From assembly GCA_009192285.1 (NCBI GenBank), contig WBVU01000005.1, positions 806,001 through 870,000 on the forward strand: a stretch of DNA of 64,000 nt, in the 5' to 3' direction. The DNA is from Morchella semilibera (taxonomy: Eukaryota > Ascomycota > Pezizomycetes > Pezizales > Morchellaceae). Numbering within the stretch: position 1 is the stretch's first letter; each line of letters starts with the position of its first letter. The position numbers were made by a program, and so were the translations under genes. Below are positions 21,360 to 32,486 of this stretch, in pieces. A model generated the notes under the pieces. The model did not search any database, was not told where the DNA came from, and saw only the letters and a list, made by a program, of their open reading frames with translations.

Positions 21360-21710
21360 GAAGCGTGTTTTTACAAGAAAGAGGTTTATGGAGGATCGGT
21401 CTATTAAAGTAGTTTGGATCGGATGAGAGAAACAAAAAAGAAAGAAGAAACTGAAGAAGAACGAGATCAAAGAAGGACAGATGAGTGCGTGCAAGGTAGA
21501 GACGGTTGTTGTCTTCGGATTTTAGAGGCTCAAGCGATTTCAAGAATGAGAAATCTTTGCTGGGAGTTGGAGATAGTTAAGAAAGGACATGAAGTAATCT
21601 TCTATCCTAAATTCCACTGTGAACTTAATTATATTTGAGTTCTTTTGGACGGCTGTCAAAAGGTATACTAGAGAAAACTGCTCTTACTCGTTCTCAAAAC
21701 TGGAGGAAAC

Positions 21711-22343
21711 TGTGACGGAGTAACCCGACGCAAAGAAGAAGATGACAATGATGACGCAGGTAGGCTCGAAGAGTACAGTATACGCAACGAGGTAACTGAC
21801 GAAGACAACAACAACCCCGGGCAGGCGCAAGCACAGGCACCGGCGAAGACAAAGGTAAGGGCAAGGGCACAAGAGCACAGAGCAGGGAGAGTGAGGGCCG
21901 AATGGACCTCAACGGGAACGATGAGAGGTACTATGGTTTTTCTCGTTTGAGGACAGGATCTTGGATACGAGAGAACTATGGCTGAAGGATAGGAGTATAT
22001 TCCTATGTACCGAGATAACAGGAAGACGAGACAGAGAGAGAAAGAAAGAAAGAACTAAGGAAAACATCTATCTCCGCTATTTAACACACCTCCTCTACTA
22101 GTCCGCTATGACTCACACCTTCGCTTATAGAACCCCATAGAAACCCGTCGCTACCACATTTTGTAATCCTCCCCACCATCTCCGCTATTCTACATTACCA
22201 ATCCATCACGCCCATTGACCTTCCAGAACCCAATGACGACAACCTCCACCTCGCGCTCCCCACTTTCGCTTAACATTACCCTAACAACCACAACCATGCA
22301 TCGCCTACCGAATTGTCGGAACAGATGCCAAGACGCCGGGACA
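21711..22343 (-). mobile_element. Solo LTR, family 1 (TSD GAAAC/GAAAA)
   Basis: 633 bp, TGTGACGGAG...CGCCGGGACA. The flanks gaaac and gaaaa match 4 of 5. Inserted downstream of the third catalytic segment of the DDE transposase. Confidence 0.85.
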
Positions 22344-22584
22344 GAAAACTATATGGGAAGGGCTCGAGTCAGTAGGCCCTCAAACGATTAGGAGATTTAC
22401 AAATCGAAGTAAGCGTTGGATTCAGGTATATGTAGATGGATTAACTAAAGAACAGAAAGATCTTGCCGATAAACAGTATCGATCGCATAGAAGAGAATAC
22501 AATAGTAATTTAGTGTAGCCGTATACTAGTATATTTTCTCATAACTATTAAACCATACATATCGGGCAAGAATAAGCAACTTTA

Positions 22585-23161
22585 TATCACGGCATATCAC
22601 AGAGTTTTTAGGGGAGGAGGATATTTCGGAATGGAGTTCGGATTGCGGTGTTTCTTTTGGGATCTTGGAGTTTCTATGGGTTTCCGTTACACGATGTGAT
22701 GAGTCATGATTGTACAGGGATTAGGAGGAGTATATATACGTGCTATGGATCTCTCCTTTGTTCTTTTTTTTTCTCTTTCTTTCCTTACGTGTTCTTCCTG
22801 TTATCTACCCTACGGTTCAGTTTCGTCTCGTCTTGTGTTCTTAGTCTCTGAATATATTACGTCATAACCATAGTCCTCGCCAAGACCCCCTTGGGTCTTC
22901 CATAGTACCTCGTCCTGCTTTGTCTCGTCTTGTCTCGTCTCGCCTCGTTTCGCCTCGTCCATAGCCCATGACCGTAGTCCGTGTCGTCTACTGGTATCTT
23001 CGTTTCCACGTCTTCATCAGAGAGGCCATCTGGACCCTCTGCCCCACAACTCTGCTTCTCGGATAAGTTCCCTTGTCTTCGTCTCTCGTCTCCATCCTCG
23101 TCCCTGCCTCGGTTGTGTACCTCGGCCCTCTTGTCCGTTGTCTCCGTGTTGCTCCGTAACA
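22585..23161 (+). mobile_element. Solo LTR, family 2-like (TSD CTTTA)
   Basis: 577 bp, TATCACGGCA...CTCCGTAACA, flanked by cttta (22580-22584, 23162-23166). Same termini as the LTRs of the element at 24579-37041 but diverged inside. Confidence 0.85.
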
Positions 23162-23229
23162 CTTTAATATATTTTATATATAATCTGAGTATATAAATAA
23201 CAGCATAACGCTCTTGTAGAAGCTTTCTA

Positions 23230-24578
23230 CTATGTCAAATAGTAAAGTTAGGTTGTGGAAATATATATATTTACGGTAGCAGCAACCTATAGGCTCATAG
23301 CTCAAGAACCGTATATCGTATCAACAAATAGATACTGGGAGATGATTCTGTGGGTAAAATAGACTTATAATTTATATAGTCTGGAACTCTAATGTATTGT
23401 TGCTGCTCCGTGCAATCCAGGTATGGTTTGTTGAAATATATATATTTGTATAACAGCGTGGAGCATACTTAGTGATGTTGCGGGAAAAAGGATTAGTCAG
23501 AGGTTTTCTACGACGTTCTATGAGGTTCTGTAGCAGGGATTCTATGAGTCACCGTTGGATATTTCCTTGGGGTTCTATGGGATTCTATGGTATGAGTCAG
23601 CGAAGGAATTTTAGGGCTATATATAGGGAACTTCCCCCCTTACTTATAGGGTTTCTCTTTCTTTCCTTCTTCTTCACGCAACCTTCTTGTCAACTAGGCA
23701 ATACAATCTTCAGGACTTCGAGTATACTCTTTTAGTTTCCGCTTTGCCCCTTAGTTCTAGTGACCTAATACTCTCTGCCTCGCTTCTGCTCTCTGCTTTA
23801 CCCCGTCCCGCCTTGCCCTGCTCCGCTTTGGTGTTATACCTTGGTAGTCTCGACCCCGTCCTCGCTTCACTCCGTGATAATTTGCGGTTACAGTATCTAT
23901 TAAGCTCATAGCTCAACAACCGTTCATCGCTTCTACAAACGGTTGCCAGGAGGTGATTCTACGCATAAAATAGACCCTTAATATATACGGTCTGGTACTC
24001 TAATCTATTGTTGTTGCCCTACGCGATACATGTATGGTTTGTTGAAATATATATATTTGCGGTTACAGCATCTATTAGGCTCATAGCTCAACAACCATTG
24101 ATCGCTTCTACAAACAAACATTGGGAGGTGATTCTACGCATAAAATAGATCTTTAAGTAATGTAGTCTGGTGCTCTAATATATTGTTGTTGCCCCGCGCG
24201 ATACAGGTATGGTTTGTTGAAATATGTATATTTGCGGTTACAGCAGCCATTAAGCATATAGCTCAACAACTGTTGATCGTATCCATAAACGGATGCCAGG
24301 AGGTGATTCTACGTATTGAATAGACCTTTAAACAGTATGAACTAATATTCCTATCTGTAGTTCTTGCCCTAACTGAGCTATGTATGGTTTCTGAAAATAT
24401 GTATTTTTACGGTTGCAGCATCCATTAAGCTTACAGCTCTGCAACCATGTATTGTATCAACAAACGGACACTGGGAGGTGATTCCACGCATCAAATAGAC
24501 CCTTAAATGATATAGTTCAGAATCTTTATCTATCTTTATTCATTTGAACGATACAGTCATGGTTGGTGAAAACACATA
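23230..24578. repeat. 175-bp satellite array, left part
   Basis: Tandem units carry gaaatatatatatttgcggt, cagcatctattaagctcata, gctcaacaacc and gggaggtgattctacgcat. The marker (a)atagctc occurs at 23297, 23908, 24083, 24258 and 24433. Neighbours are 175 apart, and the first gap is 176 after subtracting the LTR at 23450-23879 with its duplication. The array continues at 37042 beyond a nested retrotransposon. Confidence 0.85.
23450..23879 (+). mobile_element. Solo LTR, family 4 (TSD ATTTG)
   Basis: 430 bp, TATAACAGCG...CTCCGTGATA, flanked by atttg (23445-23449, 23880-23884). Inserted in a satellite unit. Confidence 0.85.
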
Positions 24579-25053
24579 TATCACGGCGTACTACGGACTA
24601 CGGGGGAGGAAGGATATTTAAGACTGGGTTAGGATTCGGGGATTCTCTTTTGGGTTCTTTGGGTTTCTATGGGTTTCCGTTACACGGAGTATGAGTCATG
24701 ACGGACAGGGGTAGGGACTAGTATATATATTCGGCTATGGTTCTTCTTCTTCTTTTTCTTTTCTCTTTCTTCTCTACTTCGTCTTCCTGTTACAAACCCT
24801 CCTATAAGGGTCTTTGTTTTATCTTTAGTCTTGTCGCGTCTTGTCCTCAGGAATATACGATCGTATCTATAAGTATCTTCGCTTGGCATACCACCAAGAA
24901 CCACGTGACCTCTTCGCCTCGCCATAGTCGCTCCCGCCCATAGTACTCGCCCATAGTCCCTGTTCTCGTGCTCGTCTCCGTCTTCGCTCCCCGTTTCGCC
25001 TTGGTTATGAACCTTGGCTCTTTATTTCGTTGTCTCCGCTTCGCTCTGTAACA
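24579..25053 (+). repeat. 5' LTR of chromovirus 2
   Basis: 475 bp, TATCACGGCG...CTCTGTAACA. A TATATATAT motif at 24722-24730 precedes by about 50 bases the segment acttcgtctt (24776-24785), the likely RNA 5' end. Confidence 0.85.
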
Positions 25054-25055
25054 CT

Positions 25056-25065
25056 AAGACGAAGT
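25056..25065 (+). promoter_or_regulatory. Self-priming PBS of chromovirus 2
   Basis: aagacgaagt, two bases after the 5' LTR, is the exact complement of acttcgtctt at 24776-24785 in the LTR. No TGG-type tRNA PBS is present. This matches the Tf1 mode in which the RNA 5' end folds back to prime reverse transcription. Confidence 0.7.
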
Positions 25066-25123
25066 CGCACCCCTGCCAACCTTCACAACAATCTCTTAGT
25101 TTTGCTTCGCCTCGGTCGCAACA

Positions 25124-26099
25124 ATGACCGACTTCAGCTGGGATGTTCCCATGGAGGACATGCCCCACCCTGTTTACTACTCCCCCAGCCCCCTTGATCA
25201 GTTTTTTCCTGAACGCAAAGGATTCTGTCATCTCGCTCTCGTCCCCCGCTCTCACTGGTTCGACCTTGGCTGTCGCCTCGGTTCAGATCCTCACGTCCAC
25301 CTGCTCCGCAAATATGCCCTCTCCCATGGACTCAAGCGTGCCGATGCCCACTGGGCTAAAGCAAGCTTTACGTAACCCGCTCCGGGTAAGCTCCATATCG
25401 GAGCCCCCACCACCGACGACTTCTACCCTGCCCATGACTCTGAAGCTATCATTCGTGGCCTCAGAGACACTGCCCTTACTCAACACACCATCGGCCGCCC
25501 CTTGGAAGCCCCCGCTCCTCCCCGACTCCGGTACCCTGACCAAGAGACTCGCTAGTTTTTTGGAAAACCTTGGGCCCGTGGAGGAAGACTTCGGGTATGA
25601 GCTCACTGAAGCTCACAACCCTATCGCAGAAGCCCTCGCCGCCCTTACCAGAACCATTGATGTCCCCGCCCCCGCAGAATCGGCCCCATGCACGATTCAC
25701 GATGAGGTTATTGAAGACCTCAACCTGGAACTTGAAGCCGCCAATACCAAAGCAGCGGATCTCTGGCAACGCATGTGCAAAGTAAATGAAGACTCTGCTG
25801 AGGCCATCGAGGACCTCAACCAAGGCATCGCTGACCTCAAGATTGAGGTTGAGGAATACAAGGTTGAGAATGAGCAGCTGAGTTATCGTCTCGCGCTTCA
25901 TAAGGAAGCCCTTGCTACTGCCGATGCCGACACCGTACGCATTATTTCCGCCGCAAAGGCTTGGGAATCCCAAGCCAATGCCGTCATGACCGATCTCCGT
26001 AGTCGCCTCGTCCCTGTCTCTGTTTCGACCCCTAAGTCTCGCTATCTCGCCCCCCGTATCCAGGATCCTCGTTCCCTTGACAACTGGAGAAAGACACCA
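25124..26099 (+). pseudogene. gag of chromovirus 2, frameshifted and interrupted
   Basis: ATG 25124 starts MTDFSWDVPMEDMPHPVYYS. The frame ends at 25375, while the coding signal continues in another frame (LASFLENLGPVEEDFGYELT, then a coiled coil IADLKIEVEEYKVENEQLSY) up to the insertion of chromovirus 1 at 26100. Gag would form the particle shell. Only about 125 bases separate the far side of the insertion (32356) from the protease, so the capsid C-terminus and zinc knuckle seem to be missing. Confidence 0.65.
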
Positions 26100-26733
26100 T
26101 GTGACGGGGTAACCCGACGCAAAGAAGAAGATGACAATGATGACGCAGAGGGACTCGAGGAGCACAGTGTACTCGACGAGGGGGCCGATGAAGACAGGGA
26201 CAACGCCGAGCAGGCACAAGCACAGGCACCGGCGAAGACAAAGGCAACAGCAAGGGCACAAGAGCACAGAGCAGGGAGAATAAGGACCGAAGGGACCTCA
26301 ACGAGAACGATGAGGGGTACTGTGAGTTTCCTCTTGTCAGAGGATCGAGTCTTTGGTACGAGAGGCTATGGTTTTAGAAATAGGAATAGATTCCTATGTA
26401 CCGAGATAACAGGAAGACGAGACAGAGAAGAAAGAAAGAAAGAACTAAGGAAAACACCTATCCCCGCTATTTAACACACCTCCTCCACTAGTCCGCTATG
26501 ACTCACACTCTTACTCATAGAACCTCATAGAAACCCGTCGCTACCACACCTCGTAATCCTCCCCACCATCTCCGCTATTCTACATTACCAATCCATCACG
26601 CCATCGAACCTCCTAGAACCTAATGACGACAGCCTCCACCTCGTACTCCCCACTCTCGTTTATCATTACCTTAACAACCACAATCGTGCATCGCCTACCG
26701 GACTGTCGGGACGACTGCCAAGACGCCGGGACA
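26100..26733 (-). repeat. 3' LTR of chromovirus 1
   Basis: 634 bp, TG...CA. On the minus strand a purine-rich tract, ttggaggggacctgatc (26734-26750), precedes it and serves as the likely polypurine tract. Confidence 0.9.
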
Positions 26734-26754
26734 GATCAGGTCCCCTCCAAGGGC

Positions 26755-29700
26755 CTAGCTCCTGATAGGCCGAGGTTTCGAAGGATATTGATCGTGAAAT
26801 ACTTTCCTAATATCAGGACTATGCTCCAAATCACCCGAAGGTTGCCAGGACGCTTCTTCATATCCAACATATCTGACCAAGTACTCCACCCGTCGCCTCC
26901 TCTTCCGCGAATCCAATATCTCCGCTACTTCCCATTCAGTTTCTCCTTCAACTTCCACCGGTGGGGGTGGTTCAACAATTTGTCCAGAAATAGGATCCCC
27001 AACTGTCGGCGATAATAATGAAACATGGAATACCGGATGTATTTTCATAGAGGCAGGTAACTCCAACTCGTAGGCATAAGGGCTCACAATTCGTTTGACC
27101 GGGTAGGGACCAATTTGTTTCCAGTCAAGTTTCTTCGAGGGTCGTTTTGTTTCGATATTTCGAGTCGAGAGCCAGACAAAATCGCCAACTACATATGGAG
27201 GTGCCGGAGTCCGGTGTAAGTTGGCCATCTCCTCCTGTATCTTCTGCGCCCTGAACATCTCACTTTTCAGAAAATCAAATACTTGGGACATCTCCCGTGC
27301 CAACCCATTAGCCTAGTCCTCGTTCACCGTCTGTCCGTGCTGTAAGGGTCCGAATGTCATCCTCGGGTGTCTCCCATAGTTAGCCTGAAAGGGGGACATA
27401 TTAGTAGTTTCAGAGATGTGATTATTGGTAGCAAATTCAGCCAGAGGTAAAAAATCCGCCCAGTTATCCTGTTGATATGATACATAACTACGGAGGTACT
27501 GTTCCATAATCGCATTGGTCCTTTCTGTTTGTCCATCGGTTTGGGGATGAAATGCTGTGGAGTATCGAGGGGCAATCTCCAGCCGTTCGCAGAGAACTTT
27601 CCAAAATTCAGCAGTAAACTGTGTCCCTCGGTCGGAAACAATAGTCTCTGGTAGCCCATGTAACTTCCATACCTGCTCCAGGTATAGACGAGACAGATCC
27701 CTAGCGTTAACATTCTCCGTCGTGGGAATCAAATGTTTCATCTTTGTCAACCGATCCACCACTACCAGAATGGCATTAAATCCATGACTCTCCGGAAGTC
27801 CCGTTACAAAATCCATCGTGACATCCGTCCAGGGTCCTTTGGGCACCAATAATGGACACAAAACTCGTTGTAGGGGATTATGGTTTGTCTTACTCCGCGA
27901 CAGGTATGGCAATTCTGAACATAGCGGTCTGTATATTTCCGCATGGTTGGCCAATAATATTCCCGGCTGAGAAGTTCCAACGTCTTTGATCGTCCAGGAT
28001 GTCCAGCAGAGGGTTTATCGTGATCTTCTCGTAGCAAATAGAGTTTAAGTTCGTCATAATCAGGGACATAGAGTGTATTCCGATAAAGCAATAGCCCCTC
28101 CTTGCTCTCCTTGCACTCAGCCAACGAAATCTCTTTTGATTGTCGAACGCCCTCCCGGAGCATGGATAGGATTTTGTTTGGAAAGCTATCACTCTGGTAA
28201 GCTTTGTTAAACAAATCAAGTACGAGAGACGATCCTTCAGCGGGTTCATTTGCCAAAGAACCCGCTAACAAACCTATCTTAAAATCCAAATTCTCCTTCT
28301 TCAAAACCACTCGGCTTTGTTGCTTCAATCTCTCATCTTTCTCCTTCGGTAAATCCTTAGGTCTTCTAGTCAAAATATCAACCTTCCTTCCCTGCTTCCC
28401 CGGCCTATACTGAATCATAAAATTAAACCGAGATAGAAACTCTGCCCAACGAGTTTGACGTCTATTCAGCAATTTAGTCGACATAAAGTACTCAAGATTG
28501 CGATGATCTGTAAGTACTTTGACTTGAAATTGAGCTGTCTCCAAATGAGGTCTCTATTCCTCGAAACAACGAATAATGGCCAACAACTCCTTATCATAAA
28601 TTTCGTAATTGCATTCTGCTGGCGACTGTGTCTTGGAGAAAAAAGCAACCGGGTGCAGAATTCCTTCATCATCTCGTTATGATAATATCCCTGCCGACAC
28701 ATAATCCGACCGCGTCGGTTTCTACAATAAATTCTTTCTCGGAATCAGGATGCATCAATATGGGAGCGGTGGTAAAAGCAGTCTTGAGTTTCTGAAAGGC
28801 TTGTTCAACTTTTTGGGTCCACTCAAATCGTACATGCTTTTTTGTTAAGGTGTTCAATGGCCGAGCCACTCGGGAATAAGCATAGATAAAACGTCGATAG
28901 AAATTGGCAAACCAAGAAATTCCTGAACCTCCTTCACTGTCTTTGGCGCTTTCCCAGTCCACAATTGTCTGTACCTTAGCAGGATCCATCTTCATTCCTC
29001 CAGGGGTCAAGATCATGCCCAAATATTTTGTCTCTTGTACGCTGAATTCGCATTTCTCTGGTTTTAGGTGGACCTCATTAGCTTCCAAGGCTTCCAGTAC
29101 TTGTCGCACATCCTGTTGGTGTTGTTCCCAGGTCTCCGAATAATAAGAATATCATCCAGATAAGCAGTAGCGCAACGATCCAGAAAGGGGCGAAGAATAT
29201 CGTTAATTCCAACGTTGAAAGGTAGCAGGGAGCATTAGTTAGACCAAAAGGCATCACCAAATATTCCCAATGTCCATAGCGTGTTCGAAAAGCCGTTTTC
29301 CACTCATCCCCTTCTTTAATCCTAATCTGATTATATCCCCATCGTAGGTCCAGCTTGGTGAATAATTAGCGCGGGCTAAGTTGGCCATCGTCTCTGGTGT
29401 AAGGGGAAGAGGGTATCGATCTTTGACCATAATGGCATTTAGCTTTCGATAATCAACACACAAGCGTAGAGAACCATCAGCCTTTTTAACAAATAGCACC
29501 GGGGCGTCGGCTGGAGAATTACTAGATCTAAGAAATTCTTTCTGCAAATTATCGGCCAAATAGTCCCTCAACGCCTTCAACTCTTCCCCGTGACATACTA
29601 TACATGGGACCAAAGGGTGGGACTGTTCCTTCCTGAAGTTTGATCTCAATGGTCATAGGGACGATGTGGTGGTAGTCTAGAAGCTGCTGGTCTCAATCGA

Positions 29701-30370
29701 ACAGCTGTCCCGGAACCAGCTTTTTATTAATCATGATCAATTCCCATTCAAGGGTGACAGGCTCTCCAATACTTTGTTGATAGCATAGAGGGTAGTCGAA
29801 TAAATTTGCACAGTAGGGTCTTGCGAAAGTTTCTTAAACGATCGAGGAGTAATTGCCGAAATATTTGTAACAGGCCTTTCGGGTGGTGAAGTTGAAATTC
29901 CCCGAGCAACAATAGGTTTGTGGTTGGCTATGCAATGTTCAAGACACACTGATGACTGAAAGCGAATCTCATTCCTTCCACTATCAATCAAAACTCCATG
30001 CTTCCTCAGCCAAGGGATTCCCATCACAATCGGGTAATGTCCCAACTTTGTAACAAAGAAAGGACACTCCTCCACATGTCCATTAATTTCCAATTCCAAC
30101 GTCACCTTCCTGGTACTTCCCAGACTGATTAGGCCTTGCCATGCAATCACATCAAATCTCCCTCTCTAGTTCCGTAAAATATTTCTCTTTTAATTCAATG
30201 GCGGCGCACAAGAGTCTATCAATCAATAAGAATGCATATCCTGACGCCCCAGTATCAATCAAGGCATAAGTGGGTACAATGGATTTTTTATTTTGTGAAA
30301 TAGAACACACTACAATCAATTGATTCCCATCCATCTCCCCTTCTGATACTGAAAACGTTGAAATAGACAC
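26755..30370 (-). pseudogene. pol of chromovirus 1 (PR-RT-RH-IN-chromodomain)
   Basis: Reading down the minus strand: protease with the LIDTGASGYAF motif (about 30270) and VMGIPWLRKHG; reverse transcriptase with [20 protein letters not shown] (about 29480) and an intact YLDD box (about 29160); FANFYRRFI; RNase H region with DHRNLEYFMSTKLLNRRQTR; zinc-binding integrase head with GHPG...HTC; integrase core [20 protein letters not shown] and [14 protein letters not shown], giving D, D and E. It ends with a chromodomain (EWEVAEILDSRKRRRRVEYL) and a stop at 26755. At least five frame changes or stops split it (near 30160, 29660, 29260, 29100, 28660, 27310). A chromodomain would direct insertion to modified histones. 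Confidence 0.85.
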
Positions 30371-30439
30371 CTGAGAGAAAACCTTTGGAGGTCCCTGGGC
30401 TATGCCGCCTAGTCCAGGGACGAATCTTTTAACTCCTCC

Positions 30440-31661
30440 TCATCCGACAATACCTCCTCTTCCTTTTCCTTCTTTTCCTTTCTTGCTTCCAACAACGCTC
30501 CCCTCATCCTGGGTGCTGCCCTTCCGAGGGCGAAAGCTTACAATCACTAACCAAATGTCCAACCCCCCCGCAGTAATAGCAACGATTCTCCACACGACGT
30601 GCCTCCCTTTCTCTGGGATCCGGGCGACGATAACTATTAGACAAGTCCATAGGAACAGCTCCCCCAGGAGTATAGGAAGGGTGGGCGCTGGCGCAGCATT
30701 CTTCGGTGGTGGTTGGGGTGGTCCTCGTACGACTGGGGATGTTGCTGGTGCAACGGGGGGACGAGGAGCAAAGGGACGCGGAGCAGGAGCGCTTGGAATC
30801 AGAAAACGAATCTCCCATCCTGGCTGTAGTGCCCGTTGCTTATTATCAAGACGTTGAAGAAGCAGCCCGCAGTCCTTAATTGTAGTTGGTGTTTCATTCT
30901 GAATCATCAGGGCCATTAGGTCCTGGTTAAGTCCTTCCAACAAACATTCAATCTTAGCCGCTTCGTTGAACTCAGAGTCGGCAGCATATCGCTGGAACTC
31001 TGCAAAGTACTCAGAAAAGGTGCGTTGGCGCTGCCTGATCTCCCTCAGATTTCGAGCAACAGTGGCGGCGCGGTCTGGATCCCCAAAAGCATTATCCAAA
31101 ATTTCAAAAACTCCGCCATGGAATCGAGAGCGGATTTACGTCACCTTCATCTGTAATGATAAACTAAAAATTGATCCGCCGCCGGTCCTTCCAGTCGAGA
31201 AATAGAATACGCAAGTTGTTGAGCCGCGGTAAGGAAAGCGATCCAGATTAGCCGTGAGCTTAATCTGAAGTTGTCTCTGGAAGGTCCTGAGAGTCTTGCG
31301 ATCGCCCCGGTATTTCTCCGGGTCGGGTAAACTTCTCGGATTTGGATGGCTTGGTTAAGTCGTCGTGGGAGCTCCTCTAAACCTCCTTTGACTCCTTCTT
31401 GCAGCTTCTTAATCTTAGCCCGTAGTCCCTGGATTTCTTTGTGGAAACTCGGCCCGGCCTTGTTCGGTTTCGCAGTGATGGGTGGGTGATGTCGACCGCA
31501 TATTGCTGGACCCCTCCGTGCGCTCTTTGGAGGAGGGCATACGCTTGTTTCGCTTCTTCCGTTGCGGCGGGGTCCACTTCAGGGTGAGCGACAAAGAACC
31601 CTTCGAGATCCGTATGGAGCTTTTTGATAATCAAATGCATTGGTAGTAGTGGCGGTCATGG
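30440..31661 (-). pseudogene. gag of chromovirus 1
   Basis: Broken gag on the minus strand. A start lies near 31661 or 31640. A capsid-like stretch runs 31099-30820 (RQRQRTFSEYFAEFQRYAAD, ECLLEGLNQDLMALM). A zinc knuckle lies near 30590 with CYYCGGVGHLVSDC, spacing C-x2-C-x4-H-x4-C. The capsid and knuckle are in different frames, and the N-terminal third changes frame again near 31130-31380. Confidence 0.75.
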
Positions 31662-31708
31662 TAAACTGTGATGCGAGGAACTCGGACTGTGCTAGTCGAG
31701 TAAGGGTG

Positions 31709-31718
31709 GTCTCGTCTT
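31709..31718 (-). promoter_or_regulatory. Self-priming PBS of chromovirus 1
   Basis: On the minus strand aagacgagac, two bases after the 5' LTR, is exactly complementary to gtctcgtctt of the LTR (plus-strand 32036-32045). A TTAAATAG motif lies about 50 bases upstream of that segment. Arrangement as in chromovirus 2 but with different bases on both sides of the pairing. Confidence 0.7.
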
Positions 31719-31720
31719 AG

Positions 31721-32355
31721 TGTGACGGGGTAACCTGACGCAAAGAAGAAGATGACAATGATGACGCAGAGGGACTCGAGGAGCACAGTGTACTCGACGA
31801 GGGGGCCGATGAAGACAGGGACAACGCCGGGCAGGCACAAGCACAGGCACCGGCGAAGACAAAGGCAAGAGCAAGGGGCACAAGAGCACAGAGCAGGGAG
31901 AATAAGGACCGAAGGGACCTCAACGAGAACGATGAGGGGTACTGTGAGTTTCCTCTTGTCAGAGGATCGAGTCTTTGGTACGAGAGGCTATGGCTTTAGA
32001 AATAGGAATAGATTCCTATGTACCGAGATAACAGGAAGACGAGACAGAGAAGAAAGAAAGAAAGAACTAAGGAAAACACCTATCCCCGCTATTTAACACA
32101 CCTCCTCCACTAGTCCGCTATGACTCACACTCTTACTCATAGAACCTCATAGAAACCCGTCGCTACCACACCTCGTAATCCTCCCCACCATCTCCGCTAT
32201 TCTACATTACCAATCCATCACGCCATCGAACCTCCTAGAACCTAATGACGACAGCCTCCACCTCGTACTCCCCACTCTCGTTTATCATTACCTTAACAAC
32301 CACAATCGTGCATCGCCTACCGGACTGTCGGGACGACTGCCAAGACGCCGGGACA
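31721..32355 (-). repeat. 5' LTR of chromovirus 1
   Basis: 635 bp, nearly identical to 26100-26733; the visible differences include one extra G near 31877. Confidence 0.9.
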
Positions 32356-32486
32356 CACTAGTTGAACAGGTGACCCCCAAGCCGGCGTTAAAAGGTCAGC
32401 CCCTTTGGTAAATATCGGCAAACCAAAGGGGCTAGTCCCGCCACCCATTTTTTTTTCTTTCATCCACCGCCGTATCCGAAGACCGA

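Larger units (their letters stand above)
19447..22518 (+). pseudogene. DDE transposase (HDEST-type, Tc1/mariner-related), split by three solo LTRs
   Basis: Fragments at 19447-20097, 20734-20863, 21365-21710 and 22349-22518 form one transposase. In order they show KKGYIDGQEDAIEYR, the first catalytic segment ITYDESTLNTNDGK, the second FAFDNSSGHSCKALDAL, NLNPG joined in frame across the LTR to QPIMHDT, QERGLW, the third segment FYPKFHCELNYI with the catalytic Glu, and a terminal TIRRFTNRSKRW / VDGLTKEQKDLADKQYRSHR. The 5' end is missing at the LTR at 19446. The frame is restored across 20098-20728 but shifted by one after 20864-21359, and stops follow, so the gene is dead. No terminal inverted repeats were identified. 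Family assignment rests on recalled motif order in fungal DDE endonucleases. Confidence 0.75.
26100..32355 (-). mobile_element. Ty3 chromovirus 1, nested (TSD CACCA/CACTA)
   Basis: 6256-bp LTR retrotransposon on the minus strand, inserted in the gag of chromovirus 2. 3' LTR 26100-26733 and 5' LTR 31721-32355 are nearly identical, and the flanks cacca (26095-26099) and cacta (32356-32360) match 4 of 5. High LTR identity suggests a fairly recent insertion, yet pol carries multiple frame breaks. Family 1 solo LTRs elsewhere in the window derive from relatives. Confidence 0.9.

Noticed and set aside
15037-22343. First reading of the 630-bp repeats as MITEs with 12-bp imperfect inverted ends
   Set aside because: Two copies flank a gag-pol region in direct orientation and all have TG/CA ends with 5-bp TSDs, so they are LTRs.
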